The notes under the pieces are model-generated. The model saw only the letters and a list, made by a program, of their open reading frames with translations, was not told where the DNA came from and did no database searches. From an uncultured Saprospiraceae bacterium (GTDB taxonomy: Bacteria > Bacteroidota > Bacteroidia > Chitinophagales > Saprospiraceae): a stretch of DNA of 35,602 bases. Shown here piece by piece: positions 1 to 8,649 of this stretch (position 1 is its first letter; every line of letters starts with the position of its first letter). A program made the translations under genes and the position numbers. Location of the stretch: NCBI GenBank assembly GCA_938010785.1, contig CALLVC010000100.1, forward strand, positions 1-35,602. The letters run 5' to 3'.

Positions 1-1
1 T

Positions 2-82
2 CAAGTAAATTTATACGGGAAGGCCTATAAAATACCTGCTAAAAAATCAGTTTTAGTCGAAACAGAAATGGTAGCAGGATAG
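2..82 (+). CDS. C-terminal end of an unidentified protein (partial)
   Basis: The first bases form an open frame that begins outside the window and stops with TAG at 80-82. It gives 26 residues that start QVNLYGKAYKIP and end VLVETEMVAG. The alternating hydrophobic and polar residues look like the last strands of a beta-rich domain, but too little is present to name a family. The case for coding rests on the plausible composition and on the stop lying just before an inverted repeat that opens at 85. Confidence 0.4.
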   Translation, partial: QVNLYGKAYKIPAKKSVLVETEMVAG

Positions 83-84
83 TT

Positions 85-343
85 TAAATGAGGGTTCGGA
101 ACCTGATAAAGTTCAATAGAGCGTCAGATAAAAAAGTAATATATAAACCTTTGAAAAATGGATAGTCGATGTTTGAAGATTGCATCTTCAAACCAATATT
201 TTAGCAGTTTTTAACTTTTATCAGTCGATTACATATTATAAAAACGACTTTTCGTTCGCCCTAAATGAATTTGTGATATTGACACACTTTTTTGAACATT
301 CCATGTAACTTGAAACATGTCTAAATTTTCGAACCCTCATTTA
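85..343. repeat. 14-bp inverted repeats bounding a gene-free stretch
   Basis: Positions 85-98 (taaatgagggttcg) and 330-343 are perfect reverse complements. They enclose 231 bp with no gene. They begin 3 bp after the stop of the upstream frame and end 18 bp before the next start codon. Inside is a perfect 10-bp hairpin with a 3-nt loop at 171-193 (arm gtttgaagat), which has no clear T-run after it. The pair could be the ends of a small degenerate mobile element or a long-range fold of the intergenic RNA. Nothing else in 83-360 is recognisable. Confidence 0.5.
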
Positions 344-360
344 TTAAAACCAACGATTCC

Positions 361-912
361 ATGAATAAGAAAATGTATTTCCTATGTTTTATACTTGCTA
401 GTTTTATAGCTTGTAATCAAAATGCCGCAACAGATAATCCTTCAACACCAAAAACTCCTACCCTTCCTACACCATCTGCTAATAATACTGCTCCAATTAA
501 AAGTGAAGCTCCAGAAGAATCCGCCTTGGTTCAAGAAAGACCGTTAACAGCGCATGCGACAAAATTTTACACCAATTTATTGTGGCATTATGAGGCAGCA
601 GTGGTTATAAACAATCCAGAAGGCGGCAAAGAATATACTGGAAAATGGGTCAAATTTAATCCTGATAATACTTTAGAAACTGCTTTTTATGATGGAGCTA
701 TTACCCCTGGAAGATGGATAATAGATGAGGAGAAAAACCTATTAACCATTTTAGAAGGTGGAGAACGCCCAACCTTGACGCAATGGAAAGTGCAAGGTTC
801 TTCGTCTTCAGATGCCATTATGATTTTAGTAGGTACTAAAAAATATGCGAATAATGCGACTCAGATAAAGATGATGCGGTATAATGGTGTTCCAGTTAAA
901 GTAGGTCAATAA
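361..912 (+). CDS. lipocalin-like lipoprotein
   Basis: This is a 183-residue predicted lipoprotein. Residues 1-17 are a signal sequence (MNKKMYFLCFILASFIA) followed by lipobox Cys18, so the mature protein should be lipid-anchored outside the inner membrane. Residues 19-60 are a Pro/Thr/Ser/Asn-rich linker. Residues 65-183 read as beta strands, with pieces such as GKWVKFNPDNTLETAFYDG and GRWIIDEEKNLLTIL. That pattern is common in small lipocalin-like domain proteins of Bacteroidota. No ligand or enzyme site is visible. It lies alone, between a repeat-bounded gap upstream and a long hairpin downstream. Lipoprotein status is fairly secure; the lipocalin-like fold is inferred from the pattern. 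Confidence 0.75.
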   Translation: MNKKMYFLCFILASFIACNQNAATDNPSTPKTPTLPTPSANNTAPIKSEAPEESALVQERPLTAHATKFYTNLLWHYEAAVVINNPEGGKEYTGKWVKFNPDNTLETAFYDGAITPGRWIIDEEKNLLTILEGGERPTLTQWKVQGSSSSDAIMILVGTKKYANNATQIKMMRYNGVPVKVGQ

Positions 913-960
913 AAATAAATAAAAGCCATCATTAGCAATTTATGCCTGAAGCATAACAAT

Positions 961-1007
961 AATTACAAAGCATCTTTAGGTAAATTACCTGAAGATGCTT
1001 TGTAATT
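961..1007. terminator. long near-perfect hairpin after the lipocalin-like gene
   Basis: Arms 961-976 (aattacaaagcatctt) and 992-1007 are perfect complements. The stem continues inward with one T-G wobble to about 22 bp around a 3-nt loop. It starts 49 bp after the stop at 912. There is no strict T-run, so rho-independent termination is likely but not proven. The rest of the 913-1269 gap shows only AT-rich DNA and a weak TTG/TATTTTC promoter-like pair at 1225-1252 ahead of the next gene. Confidence 0.55.
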
Positions 1008-1269
1008 TATGGCTATTTAACCCCAAAACGCACCAGAACAGCCCTGTTTTAAGCAGTCCAGTTGCATTTCTCTACTATTTTTAAAAAATTACAAATAAAT
1101 TTACTGTCTGACATAGGGGATTAAATTATTCAAATGGTCTAAGGAAGGTCTATCATAATTTTTAATATTAACAATAGTTAAATAACATGATGGGCATAGC
1201 AAATGTCACTTCCCCGACGTTTAATTGACAGTGCTAAATTTTCATATTTTCTAATCAAACCCACTTGTT

Positions 1270-2538
1270 ATGCGTAAGTTATTACTCTTATTATTACCAC
1301 TTTCCATTTTAACTTTTCAATCTTGTACAAAAGATTTTGGTTCCGTTGAGGTAACTTATACCAAAGCAACTGCCATCTATGGAGACTTGGACGAAGTTCG
1401 AAGTACAGCATTATTAGAAGGAGCTAAACCAATTGAAAATGCAGGAAAAATATTTGTAGCAGAGGACCTATTATTGATAGGAGAAGAAGGCAAAGGTATT
1501 CACATAGTAGACAATACCAATCCAGAGAATCCGACAAATCTATCTTTTATCAATATTCCTGGAAACAGAGAATATTTCGTAGCTGGCAATACGCTTTATG
1601 CTGAAAGTTACTACGATATGGTCAAAATAGATGTATCTAATAAAAACCAACCAGTACTAGAATCTAGAGTAAAAGATGCATTCAAAGGAAACCAAAGTTT
1701 TGAGAATGCGAATGGAGAACATTTAATAGGTTTTGAGTTTGAATTAGTGACGGAAAAAGTAGGTGAGGATAGTGAAATTTTTCAACAGCTTTGGGGACAT
1801 CAAGAAGTTTATTATTATGACTATGCTAATAGAATTATCCCTCCATCTCAAGTGCCAACTTCTTTTGCAGGAAATAGTAGTGCATCTGTAGGTTCTGTTA
1901 ATAGAATCGCAGTGGTAGATAAATTTGTATATGTAATTAGTCGTAGTTTTTTAACTACTTTTGAAGACAATGGAAATTTAGAAAAAATTGGTGAATCACT
2001 ACCAGTTTGGTCAAATATGGAAACTGTTTATCCAAATGGTAATCAATTATTAGTTGGTACTGCTCAATCTATGGAAGTATTTGATATCAGTAATAATGCT
2101 GAGCCAGTATGGGTATCTTCTTTCCCTCACGCCAATTCTTGTGACCCAGTTTTACCATGTGGAAATGTTGCTTTTGTAACGCTAAGAACTGGAGATATAG
2201 GAAATTGTCCGGGTGATGAAAATGCCTTATTAGTACTAGACATCAGCAACACACAGCCTCAGCAAATTCAAGAAATTGAAATGGAGAGTCCATTCGGAAT
2301 GATGATGGCCAATAATCGATTATATGTAGGAGAAGGCACGAATGGATTAAAAGTTTTCAATGCAGAAGACAAGTCAAATTTGACCTTAGAATCTTGGGAG
2401 CCAAATATCGAAGCATATGATATTATTTATCACCCAACAAATCCAAATTTATTATTAATTGCTGGCCCAACGGGTATCAGTCAATATCAAATTGAAGGTG
2501 GAGTTGATTACTCCTTGATTAGTACCTTAACTTTCTAA
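1270..2538 (+). CDS. LVIVD-repeat lipoprotein, predicted beta-propeller
   Basis: This is a 422-residue exported protein. The signal sequence ends at lipobox Cys19 (LTFQSC). The body repeats a pattern with a loosely conserved 'hydrophobic-x-V/F-D-I/V-S/D-N' core: GIHIVDNTNPENP near residue 80, VKIDVSNKNQP near 120, MEVFDISNNAEP near 275, LLVLDISNT near 320 and LKVFNAEDKSN near 360. These match LVIVD repeats, which build beta-propeller-like surface proteins in bacteria and archaea. Two cysteines in CDPVLPC may form a disulfide. No catalytic site is seen, so a binding or scaffold role at the cell surface is the most one can infer. It is followed by a very strong terminator, so it is probably a single-gene unit. 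Confidence 0.85.
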   Translation: MRKLLLLLLPLSILTFQSCTKDFGSVEVTYTKATAIYGDLDEVRSTALLEGAKPIENAGKIFVAEDLLLIGEEGKGIHIVDNTNPENPTNLSFINIPGNREYFVAGNTLYAESYYDMVKIDVSNKNQPVLESRVKDAFKGNQSFENANGEHLIGFEFELVTEKVGEDSEIFQQLWGHQEVYYYDYANRIIPPSQVPTSFAGNSSASVGSVNRIAVVDKFVYVISRSFLTTFEDNGNLEKIGESLPVWSNMETVYPNGNQLLVGTAQSMEVFDISNNAEPVWVSSFPHANSCDPVLPCGNVAFVTLRTGDIGNCPGDENALLVLDISNTQPQQIQEIEMESPFGMMMANNRLYVGEGTNGLKVFNAEDKSNLTLESWEPNIEAYDIIYHPTNPNLLLIAGPTGISQYQIEGGVDYSLISTLTF

Positions 2539-2555
2539 TTATTCTTTTAATACAT

Positions 2556-2593
2556 AAAAAAGGGCGGCAATGCTTCATTGCCGCCCTTTTTTA
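2556..2593 (+). terminator. strong rho-independent terminator
   Basis: A perfect 17-bp stem (2556-2572 with 2576-2592) has loop CTT. Its GC-rich core is gggcggcaatg, with an A-run on the 5' side and a T-run on the 3' side. It lies 18 bp after the LVIVD gene stop. The symmetric A and T runs would let it work in both directions. Confidence 0.93.
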
Positions 2594-2658
2594 AAGCCTG
2601 TAGGTAACTAACTACTCCTTAACAATATTCCTTTTTAAAACAGCCCAATCCATATTAT

Positions 2659-3456
2659 ATGCAAGCAGCCATCCGTATTCTAATCAGCTTTATTCTAGTC
2701 GTTTGTATCTTCAATTTAGGCTATAGTCAAAAAAGAAAAAAGAAAAAGAAGCAATCATCAGCTAGCTCATCCAGAGCAATTGTGCAATACAATGATGGGT
2801 CTGTTTTTATAGGAGACATTGTGTATGAAGGAACCCTACAAATGAAAATGGCATTGACGACCAATGACACAGTCAACCTCAACAAAGCATATATCAAAAG
2901 AATTAAACGAGGAGACAAGAATATTTCTTTATTTAACGGAGCAAAATTCCATTACACCGAAGGTTTTTTCATGTCACTTCAATTTGGGGGAATGAATAGT
3001 GATGATTTCAACAATGAGACTAGTGAGTTCACCTTTGTTGGTGGCTATCGGTTTAATAAAAAATTGGCGGCAGGGCTTGGATTCGGAGCCGCATATAATA
3101 CCACCTTTTCCTTTGGCACCTGGATTGATGCATCTACTATTCCAGTCTTTGCCTATGCTCGATATTATCCCTTCGATAAAAAGGTAAAACCTTTCGTTGC
3201 AGGTAGGTTAGGTTGGGGATTTAGAGATGCAAATGCTTTTGGGTCCAATCATTCAGGCGGAGCCTATTTTCAACCAGAAATTGGCGTAAACTTTGCCTCT
3301 CGTAGACGCATTAGATTTACCTTGAGTCTTGGACAACAAATCCAACATATTGAAGGCTCAAACGTAAATTTTGACCAATTTAGTAATCCTGTTACCTCTA
3401 ACTTTAACCTCTGGTTCAACCGTACTATTTTTAAAGTTGGAATAGATTGGAAATAA
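2659..3456 (+). CDS. small outer-membrane beta-barrel protein
   Basis: This 265-residue protein has a signal peptide (residues 1-23, ending NLGYSQ). A lysine-rich stretch follows (KRKKKKKQ, 24-32). A short N-terminal domain (about 40-90) includes IVQYNDGSVFIGDIVYEG, resembling a small beta domain that precedes barrels in this phylum. From about residue 95 on, the sequence alternates hydrophobic and polar residues with many glycines and aromatics (FTFVGGYRFNKKLAAGLGFG, PFVAGRLGWGFR). It ends in aromatic-rich strands closing with GIDWK. This is typical of an 8-10 strand outer-membrane barrel. Substrate or partner is unknown. It follows the terminator at 2556-2593 and precedes a long gene-free stretch. 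Confidence 0.8.
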   Translation: MQAAIRILISFILVVCIFNLGYSQKRKKKKKQSSASSSRAIVQYNDGSVFIGDIVYEGTLQMKMALTTNDTVNLNKAYIKRIKRGDKNISLFNGAKFHYTEGFFMSLQFGGMNSDDFNNETSEFTFVGGYRFNKKLAAGLGFGAAYNTTFSFGTWIDASTIPVFAYARYYPFDKKVKPFVAGRLGWGFRDANAFGSNHSGGAYFQPEIGVNFASRRRIRFTLSLGQQIQHIEGSNVNFDQFSNPVTSNFNLWFNRTIFKVGIDWK

Positions 3457-3961
3457 AAATAAGGAAAAAAACTATCAGGAAAATATGAATATATACTCAA
3501 AATGTATATTCCATTTCGCTACTATTCTATAATCCGATTAATAGCTATTAATAAAAAAATTAGTAGTTATTTTCCAAAGCATTTTTATCTTATGCTTAAG
3601 GTGCTTATTATTGCGCTTTACTTTTTCTTACAGGGTAAATCATTTGTGTGTTCGAAAATTGGAGGGTATCCAAAATTACTCGGGTTTTACGTCGTGAGCG
3701 AGACGGGCATTCTGCAATACCCATCCAATCAACTTCGAAATGAGGGCCTCATAGCCCTCCACTTTTAAATTATCCATTACGATAAGTTTTAGTGATAAAA
3801 TAATTTGTCGGAAAGTTTTTGCTAGCCTAAAAAAACTCTTTTTAAGTAGCATTTACTTAATTTCTTCTTAGAACTTTTTCCAAGTAGAAAATTAATTAGG
3901 GAAAAGAAAAATTATCTAAATAATTGATAATCAATTAATTATAAACAAAATGTTGGGGTAT

Positions 3962-4021
3962 GGCTTTAATCTGATGTACTTTTTAAGAGCCGAAGCTACC
4001 GTATTACATCAGATTAAAGCC
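3962..4021. repeat. 17-bp perfect inverted repeat, 26-nt loop
   Basis: Arms 3962-3978 (ggctttaatctgatgta) and 4005-4021 are perfect complements, and the pairing continues imperfectly outward (ttgggg with cccaa). It could be a terminator-like stem or a palindromic repeat unit. There is no T-run. Confidence 0.7.
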
Positions 4022-4145
4022 ACACCCAAATGTTGTTTGAATTAGGTTGCATGTAACCCAATTTTGGATTAGGTGAGATGTAGTTCCCTATTAATAAAAC
4101 AAAATGTTAAGAAAGTAAGTTCCTTACATATAATTATTTTCATAA

Positions 4146-4206
4146 TTGGTTCTTTGACAATTTTTGCAAAAGATACTTTATTAGTCAAAAATTGTCAAAG
4201 AGCCAA
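4146..4206. repeat. 20-bp inverted repeat at the mtnA promoter
   Basis: Arms 4146-4165 (ttggttctttgacaattttt) and 4187-4206 pair over 20 bp with a single G-T wobble around a 21-nt loop. The right arm ends 30 bp before the mtnA ATG. It contains a TTG (4192-4194) 22 bp upstream of a -7-like TATTTTCG (4217-4224), so the repeat overlaps the presumed promoter. It could be an operator-like palindrome or a terminator for upstream transcription. Confidence 0.6.
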
Positions 4207-4235
4207 ATTTTTAATTTATTTTCGACGCTAGATTC

Positions 4236-5342
4236 ATGAAGATTAAAGGAAAATCCTACCAGACGATTTGGTTAAAAGAAAATGATGCATATACTGTGCA
4301 AATTATTGACCAACGATGGTTACCTCATCAGTTTGTTATAGAAGATATTACAAGCTCACAAGCTATGGGCATAGCTATCAAAGATATGCATTTGAGAGGT
4401 GCTCCATGCATTGGTGCAGCTGCGGCCTATGGTATGTATTTAGCCGCGGTGGAGGCTCCCCAAGATGATTTTCAAACCTATCTCGCTCAACGAGCAACTT
4501 ATTTAAATCAAACTAGACCAACTGCCGTTGACTTATCTAATGCAATACGTTCAATATCTAAAAAATTAATCGCTTGTAAAAGTCAAAAAGAAGCAGTAGC
4601 TATCTGTTTAAATTTTGCAATTGAGGCCTGTAAGGAAAGTGTGGAACATTGTCGGTTGATTGGTCAACATGGTTTAGAAATAGTTAAAAGTTTACATGCG
4701 AAAAATCCAAATCAACCAGTAAATATTCTAACTCATTGCAATGCAGGTTGGATGGCCTGTGTAGATTATGGTACTGCCACGTCCCCCATCTATGCGGCAC
4801 ATGATGCAGGCATTCCAGTACATGTTTGGGTAGATGAAACTAGACCTCGAAATCAAGGAGCAAGAATTACCGCATTTGAGTTATTGGAACACGGAGTGCC
4901 TCATACAGTTATACCTGATAATGTTGGTGGCCATCTGATGCAACATGGTATGGTAGACATGGTAATCGTCGGTAGTGACCGAACAACTAGAACCGGCGAC
5001 GTTGCAAATAAAATAGGTACTTACCTAAAAGCGCTAGCGGCCAAAGACAATCAAGTTCCATTTTATGTAGCCCTCCCCCACTCTTCTTTTGATTGGACGA
5101 TTCGAGATGGCGTCAAAGAAATTCCTATTGAAAAACGAGGGTCGAAAGAGGTCAGTTATATTCAAGGAAAAACAAAAACGGGAGAGATTCAAGAGGTGCT
5201 ATTAACACCAGAAGAAAGTCCTGCATTAAACTATGCTTTTGATGTTACACCTGCCCATTTGGTAACAGGTATTATTACTGAAAGAGGAATATGTAAGGCA
5301 AATGAAAAAGATATTTTAGAGCTATTTCCAGAATATATTTAG
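4236..5342 (+). CDS. mtnA: S-methyl-5-thioribose-1-phosphate isomerase
   Basis: MtnA converts 5-methylthioribose 1-phosphate to 5-methylthioribulose 1-phosphate in the cytosol, a step of methionine salvage from methylthioadenosine. The 368-residue length is normal for the family. Family motifs are clear: LRGAPCIGAAAAYG (53-66), THCNAG with the catalytic Cys168, DETRPRNQGAR (200-210), and GSDRTTRTGDVANKIGTY with the catalytic Asp248. These two residues correspond to Cys160 and Asp240 of the Bacillus enzyme. No other salvage gene is nearby, so the rest of the pathway, or a methylthioribose-phosphate shunt, must be encoded elsewhere. The -7-like TATTTTCG ends only 11 bp before the ATG, so the mRNA is probably nearly leaderless. 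It converges with the histidine kinase gene. Confidence 0.95.
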   Translation: MKIKGKSYQTIWLKENDAYTVQIIDQRWLPHQFVIEDITSSQAMGIAIKDMHLRGAPCIGAAAAYGMYLAAVEAPQDDFQTYLAQRATYLNQTRPTAVDLSNAIRSISKKLIACKSQKEAVAICLNFAIEACKESVEHCRLIGQHGLEIVKSLHAKNPNQPVNILTHCNAGWMACVDYGTATSPIYAAHDAGIPVHVWVDETRPRNQGARITAFELLEHGVPHTVIPDNVGGHLMQHGMVDMVIVGSDRTTRTGDVANKIGTYLKALAAKDNQVPFYVALPHSSFDWTIRDGVKEIPIEKRGSKEVSYIQGKTKTGEIQEVLLTPEESPALNYAFDVTPAHLVTGIITERGICKANEKDILELFPEYI

Positions 5343-5370
5343 TAACCAAAAACTTTTTGAAATCACATTT

Positions 5371-7572
5371 TTAAATAGTAGATTTAGGAAGCGAAAAAGA
5401 AAAAGTGGAGCCTTTTCCTAAAGTAGAATTTACCCAAATTTTACCTCCATGCATCTCGACAATTTTCTTACACATAGATAAACCAATGCCTGTTCCTTCG
5501 AAGTCCTCTTTTCGATGTAGGCGTTTAAAGAGAAGAAAAATTTTATTGAAGTAAGTAGGTTCAATTCCAATGCCGTTATCCTTAACATTAAACACCCAAT
5601 TATCCTTTTCAGAATAAGAAGTAATTTCAACTTTAGGTCGTTCATTCTTCCTTTGAAATTTAACAGAATTAGTAATTAAATTTTGTAGTAACTGTAATAA
5701 TTTTGAGCGATCACCTGAGATATAAGGTGTTTTTAAGTCTAAAGAAACTTCCGCATTCTTTCCTTCAATAAGGGTTTGATTTAACTGTAAGACGTAGTTA
5801 ACAAATTTTGATACATCAATTTTCTCCTTGATTACTGTACTTTTTTGTAATACAGAAAAATCTAGTAAATCATTAACAAGCAACAGCATATCATCCGTTC
5901 CTTTAGAAATAAAGGTAAGGGCTTGTAGCTCTTCTTTATTTAAACGGTTATCCGCAGTCCTTTGTAAAAATTGAGAAAAGTTAGAAATAGTCTGAAGTGG
6001 TGATTTTAAATCATGAGAAGCGATGTAGGCGAAATTTTCTAACTGTAAATTATAGGCTATATACTTTTCCAGTTCTTCATTTTTCAACTCTAAACCGAGT
6101 TCTGCTTTTTTAAGTTCGTGATTACTGGCCTTTAAGGAGGAATAAGCTGTTTGTTTTTGTGAGTAAAAATAGAGCAGAAACCCTGACATCAATACTAGAA
6201 AAAAGATACCTCCTAACATCATCCGTCTTCTCGCTTCTCCCGCAGTCAATTCAGCCTGTAGTCGTTGGGCCTTTATCTCACGTTCCTTAACTTCTTGAGC
6301 GTATTTATTTTTTTCTTTAAATAGGGTAATTTCACTTAATCGGTCTTTTAGAAATTTCTTTTCAGAAGCTTCCATGAAAACTTTATTGAAGGTCAATGCT
6401 GATTTAAAATTTTCTTTATCCGAATAATAGGAAGAAATAAGACCACTAGATTCCTTCAATAAAATATTATCATCATTGTCCAATGCCCATTGATAAACCT
6501 TTTTTAATTCGACTAAATTATCTTTTTGAGGTTTAGTAATAGATTCCAACTTAATTAAGGTTAATCCAGCACTTAATCTTTGTCTTTTGTTATTTGATTT
6601 AGAAGAAATCTCAAGGGCTTTCTGGATATAATTTTCAGCCAAAACATAATCTTTTTCAAGACTAGAAATCTGGCTCATATATTGGTAGACAACCGTTAAA
6701 TCAGGAAAACTACCTAAAGAAGCTATACGTTTCAGCCCTTCCTGAAACTGTTTTTTAGCTAAGAAGATATTCCCTCTTTCAAAGTGCATTATTCCAGAAT
6801 AAAGTGTGGGGCTTACTAAAAAATTATTATCGGAAATTTCGGCTTCTTTATCAAAAATTTCATTGAAATATACTTCTGCACCTTCATAATCTTTAGCTAA
6901 AATACTGACGTAAGCAAGCGTAGTCTGCGCCTCTAAAATCCAATCTTTCCTATCTATTTTTTCAAAAATTTTTAATGCATAATCCGCTTTCCTAAATGCT
7001 TCTCCAAAATCAGCTTTGAATCGGCAAATATTACTTTGGTTCAAGTGCATCAAGCCTTCCGTAATAGGCATTTCAAGTCTATTTGCAAAAGGTATTGCTT
7101 CATGTAAATGTTTTGCTGCTGCGTCATACTCTCCCAATCTTATAGCCAAAGTACCTAATCTACTTTTTAAGTTGGTCCATTTTTTCAGGTCTTCTTTTTC
7201 ATAATATTCAAGAATTTCAAGAATCATTTCTCTACTCTTAATATTCTCATCAACCATTAATAAATAAAGACTATGTTTGTATTTCACATAATTAAATAAA
7301 GAATCATTCTCTTTTAATAAAGGATTTTTAAGCAAATTTTCTGTGATTAATATAGTCTCACTCCAATCTTTGTTTTTAGATTTGAGTGCCTTCTCTAATT
7401 CCTTTTGGACAAAGGCGCCAATGGTATCAGCAGCTAAAACAGGAGTAGTATTACCGCTTACTGGCGAAATATTATGTAGGAAAAAAAATAAAGAAAGGAA
7501 AAATGCTAACCCTAAATGGTTATTAAACCATTTCAAAAAAAAAGTAAAGGAAATGCTTGACAGGTTCATCAT
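5371..7572 (-). CDS. TPR-containing sensor histidine kinase
   Basis: This 733-residue hybrid has a signal or membrane segment (about 20-34), an extracytoplasmic array of TPR-like helical repeats (about 60-420, e.g. LGEYDAAAKHLHEAI and KDYVLAENYIQKALEI), one transmembrane helix (451-470), a coiled coil (about 475-510), and a kinase core. The core shows the H box with His520 (ASHDLKSPL), the N box (NLITNSVKF, 631-639), G1 (DNGIGI, 665-670) and G2 (GTGIGL, 693-698), so it should be catalytically active. No receiver domain is fused and no response regulator is adjacent, so its partner is encoded elsewhere. This layout (TPR sensor, one TM, HisKA, HATPase) is common in Bacteroidota. The stimulus is unknown. 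Confidence 0.92.
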   Translation of the reverse strand: MMNLSSISFTFFLKWFNNHLGLAFFLSLFFFLHNISPVSGNTTPVLAADTIGAFVQKELEKALKSKNKDWSETILITENLLKNPLLKENDSLFNYVKYKHSLYLLMVDENIKSREMILEILEYYEKEDLKKWTNLKSRLGTLAIRLGEYDAAAKHLHEAIPFANRLEMPITEGLMHLNQSNICRFKADFGEAFRKADYALKIFEKIDRKDWILEAQTTLAYVSILAKDYEGAEVYFNEIFDKEAEISDNNFLVSPTLYSGIMHFERGNIFLAKKQFQEGLKRIASLGSFPDLTVVYQYMSQISSLEKDYVLAENYIQKALEISSKSNNKRQRLSAGLTLIKLESITKPQKDNLVELKKVYQWALDNDDNILLKESSGLISSYYSDKENFKSALTFNKVFMEASEKKFLKDRLSEITLFKEKNKYAQEVKEREIKAQRLQAELTAGEARRRMMLGGIFFLVLMSGFLLYFYSQKQTAYSSLKASNHELKKAELGLELKNEELEKYIAYNLQLENFAYIASHDLKSPLQTISNFSQFLQRTADNRLNKEELQALTFISKGTDDMLLLVNDLLDFSVLQKSTVIKEKIDVSKFVNYVLQLNQTLIEGKNAEVSLDLKTPYISGDRSKLLQLLQNLITNSVKFQRKNERPKVEITSYSEKDNWVFNVKDNGIGIEPTYFNKIFLLFKRLHRKEDFEGTGIGLSMCKKIVEMHGGKIWVNSTLGKGSTFSFSLPKSTI

Positions 7573-7818
7573 TCTTGATTCAAATAGGTACCTATTGTAA
7601 AAAATTAAAAGTTAAAAATTAAAGTGTTTTTAATGTTTAAATATTACTAGGAGGAGGGTTATTTGAAATAAAAATAGGGTCAAAAGCAAAATGCTAAATT
7701 AATAAAAGGGTATTGAATAATTTATATATTCAAAGCTTATGCCAACCTTTAGGTTCCGAAATTATTTATTGATTTTCTTAACAAAGTGTAAGAAATACAC
7801 TAATTAGTTTCTGATTAC

Positions 7819-7849
7819 TTTGAAAACCAGCGAATATTTGCTAATTTTC
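7819..7849 (+). promoter_or_regulatory. Bacteroidota-type promoter of the Nudix regulator
   Basis: TTTG at 7819-7822 is followed after 19 bp by TAATTTTC at 7842-7849, close to the TTTG/TAnnTTTG consensus. The ATG at 7857 is only 7 bp further on, so transcription would start at or next to the start codon, giving a leaderless mRNA. Confidence 0.5.
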
Positions 7850-7856
7850 GCTCCTA

Positions 7857-8615
7857 ATGGATATTAAAAGTAAAAATTTGGAAACTAAGCATAATAAAAA
7901 CAATGCTTTTGATAATTTTTTCAAAAGTGCATTTACTGTAGATAACATCATATTTGGTTTTGATGAAGCAGATTTAAAGGTCTTGTTAATAAAAAGAGGG
8001 GAAGTTCCTTATGAAAATCAATGGGCTTTACCTGGAAATTTTGTTTATCAAGACGAAGATTTAAATACTGCGGCTAAAAGAGTTTTAGCCGAATTAACTG
8101 GAGTAAAAAACGTTCACTTAGAACAAGTAAAAACATTTGGTTCCGTAGGTCGTCACCCCTTTGGAAGAGTAATCACAGTGGCTTACTATTCCTTAATAAA
8201 AATATCTGATTATCATTTACACGTTTCTTCGATTGCGCAAGAAGCCGCATGGCATTCTATCTCAGAGGTCAAAGGAATGCCTTTTGACCATGATGAAATT
8301 TTTGTAGCCTGCTTTAATCGGTTGAAATTAAATATCAAAAGGCAACCAATTGGATTTGAATTATTACCTCCTAAATTTACGCTTACCCAATTACAACATT
8401 TGTATGAAGCAATTCTCGAAGAAAAATTAGATAAGCGAAATTTCCGTAAAAAAATTCTTTCGATGGATTTTTTAATTGATTTGGATGAATTACAAGAAGG
8501 GGTTGCTCACAGACCTGCCAAATTGTTCAAGTTTGATAAGGAAAGATATAGACGTTTATACGAAGAGGAAGGTTTTCATTTTGATGTAGCACCTACCAAA
8601 CATAAAAAGAAGTAA
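7857..8615 (+). CDS. NrtR/AraR-like Nudix-domain transcription regulator
   Basis: This is a 252-residue protein. An N-terminal Nudix fold (about 25-155) contains NQWALPGNFVYQDEDL, and a C-terminal winged-helix region (about 165-225) contains FTLTQLQHLYEAIL and NFRKKILSMDFLIDL. The Nudix box at 60-83 is degenerate: the REUxEExGU consensus reads RVLAELTGV, losing two of the metal-binding glutamates. That is typical of NrtR-family regulators and the Bacteroidota AraR-type sugar regulators, where the domain senses a ligand (ADP-ribose or a sugar) rather than hydrolysing it. The ligand here is unknown. It is divergent from the histidine kinase gene and convergent with the thioesterase gene, so the context does not name a regulon. 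Confidence 0.85.
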   Translation: MDIKSKNLETKHNKNNAFDNFFKSAFTVDNIIFGFDEADLKVLLIKRGEVPYENQWALPGNFVYQDEDLNTAAKRVLAELTGVKNVHLEQVKTFGSVGRHPFGRVITVAYYSLIKISDYHLHVSSIAQEAAWHSISEVKGMPFDHDEIFVACFNRLKLNIKRQPIGFELLPPKFTLTQLQHLYEAILEEKLDKRNFRKKILSMDFLIDLDELQEGVAHRPAKLFKFDKERYRRLYEEEGFHFDVAPTKHKKK

Positions 8616-8649
8616 GGATAATACTTAAAGTAAGTTTGTACTATAATTG

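Larger units (their letters stand above)
3457..4235. other. 779-bp gene-free stretch with several strong hairpins
   Basis: I find no convincing gene here. The notable structures are: an imperfect hairpin joining 3651-3669 (ttcgaaaattggagggtat) with 3717-3739, followed by a small hairpin at 3742-3759; a perfect 17-bp inverted repeat at 3962-3978/4005-4021; and a 20-bp inverted repeat with one G-T wobble at 4146-4165/4187-4206. The last sits directly before mtnA. An 88-codon open frame (3502-3768) crosses the first structure but has no coding look. Confidence 0.7.

Noticed and set aside
3502-3768. An 88-codon plus-strand open frame after the barrel gene.
   Set aside because: It crosses the hairpins at 3651-3759, has no ribosome site, and its composition is not coding-like. 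The hydrophobic middle is a by-product of AT-rich DNA.
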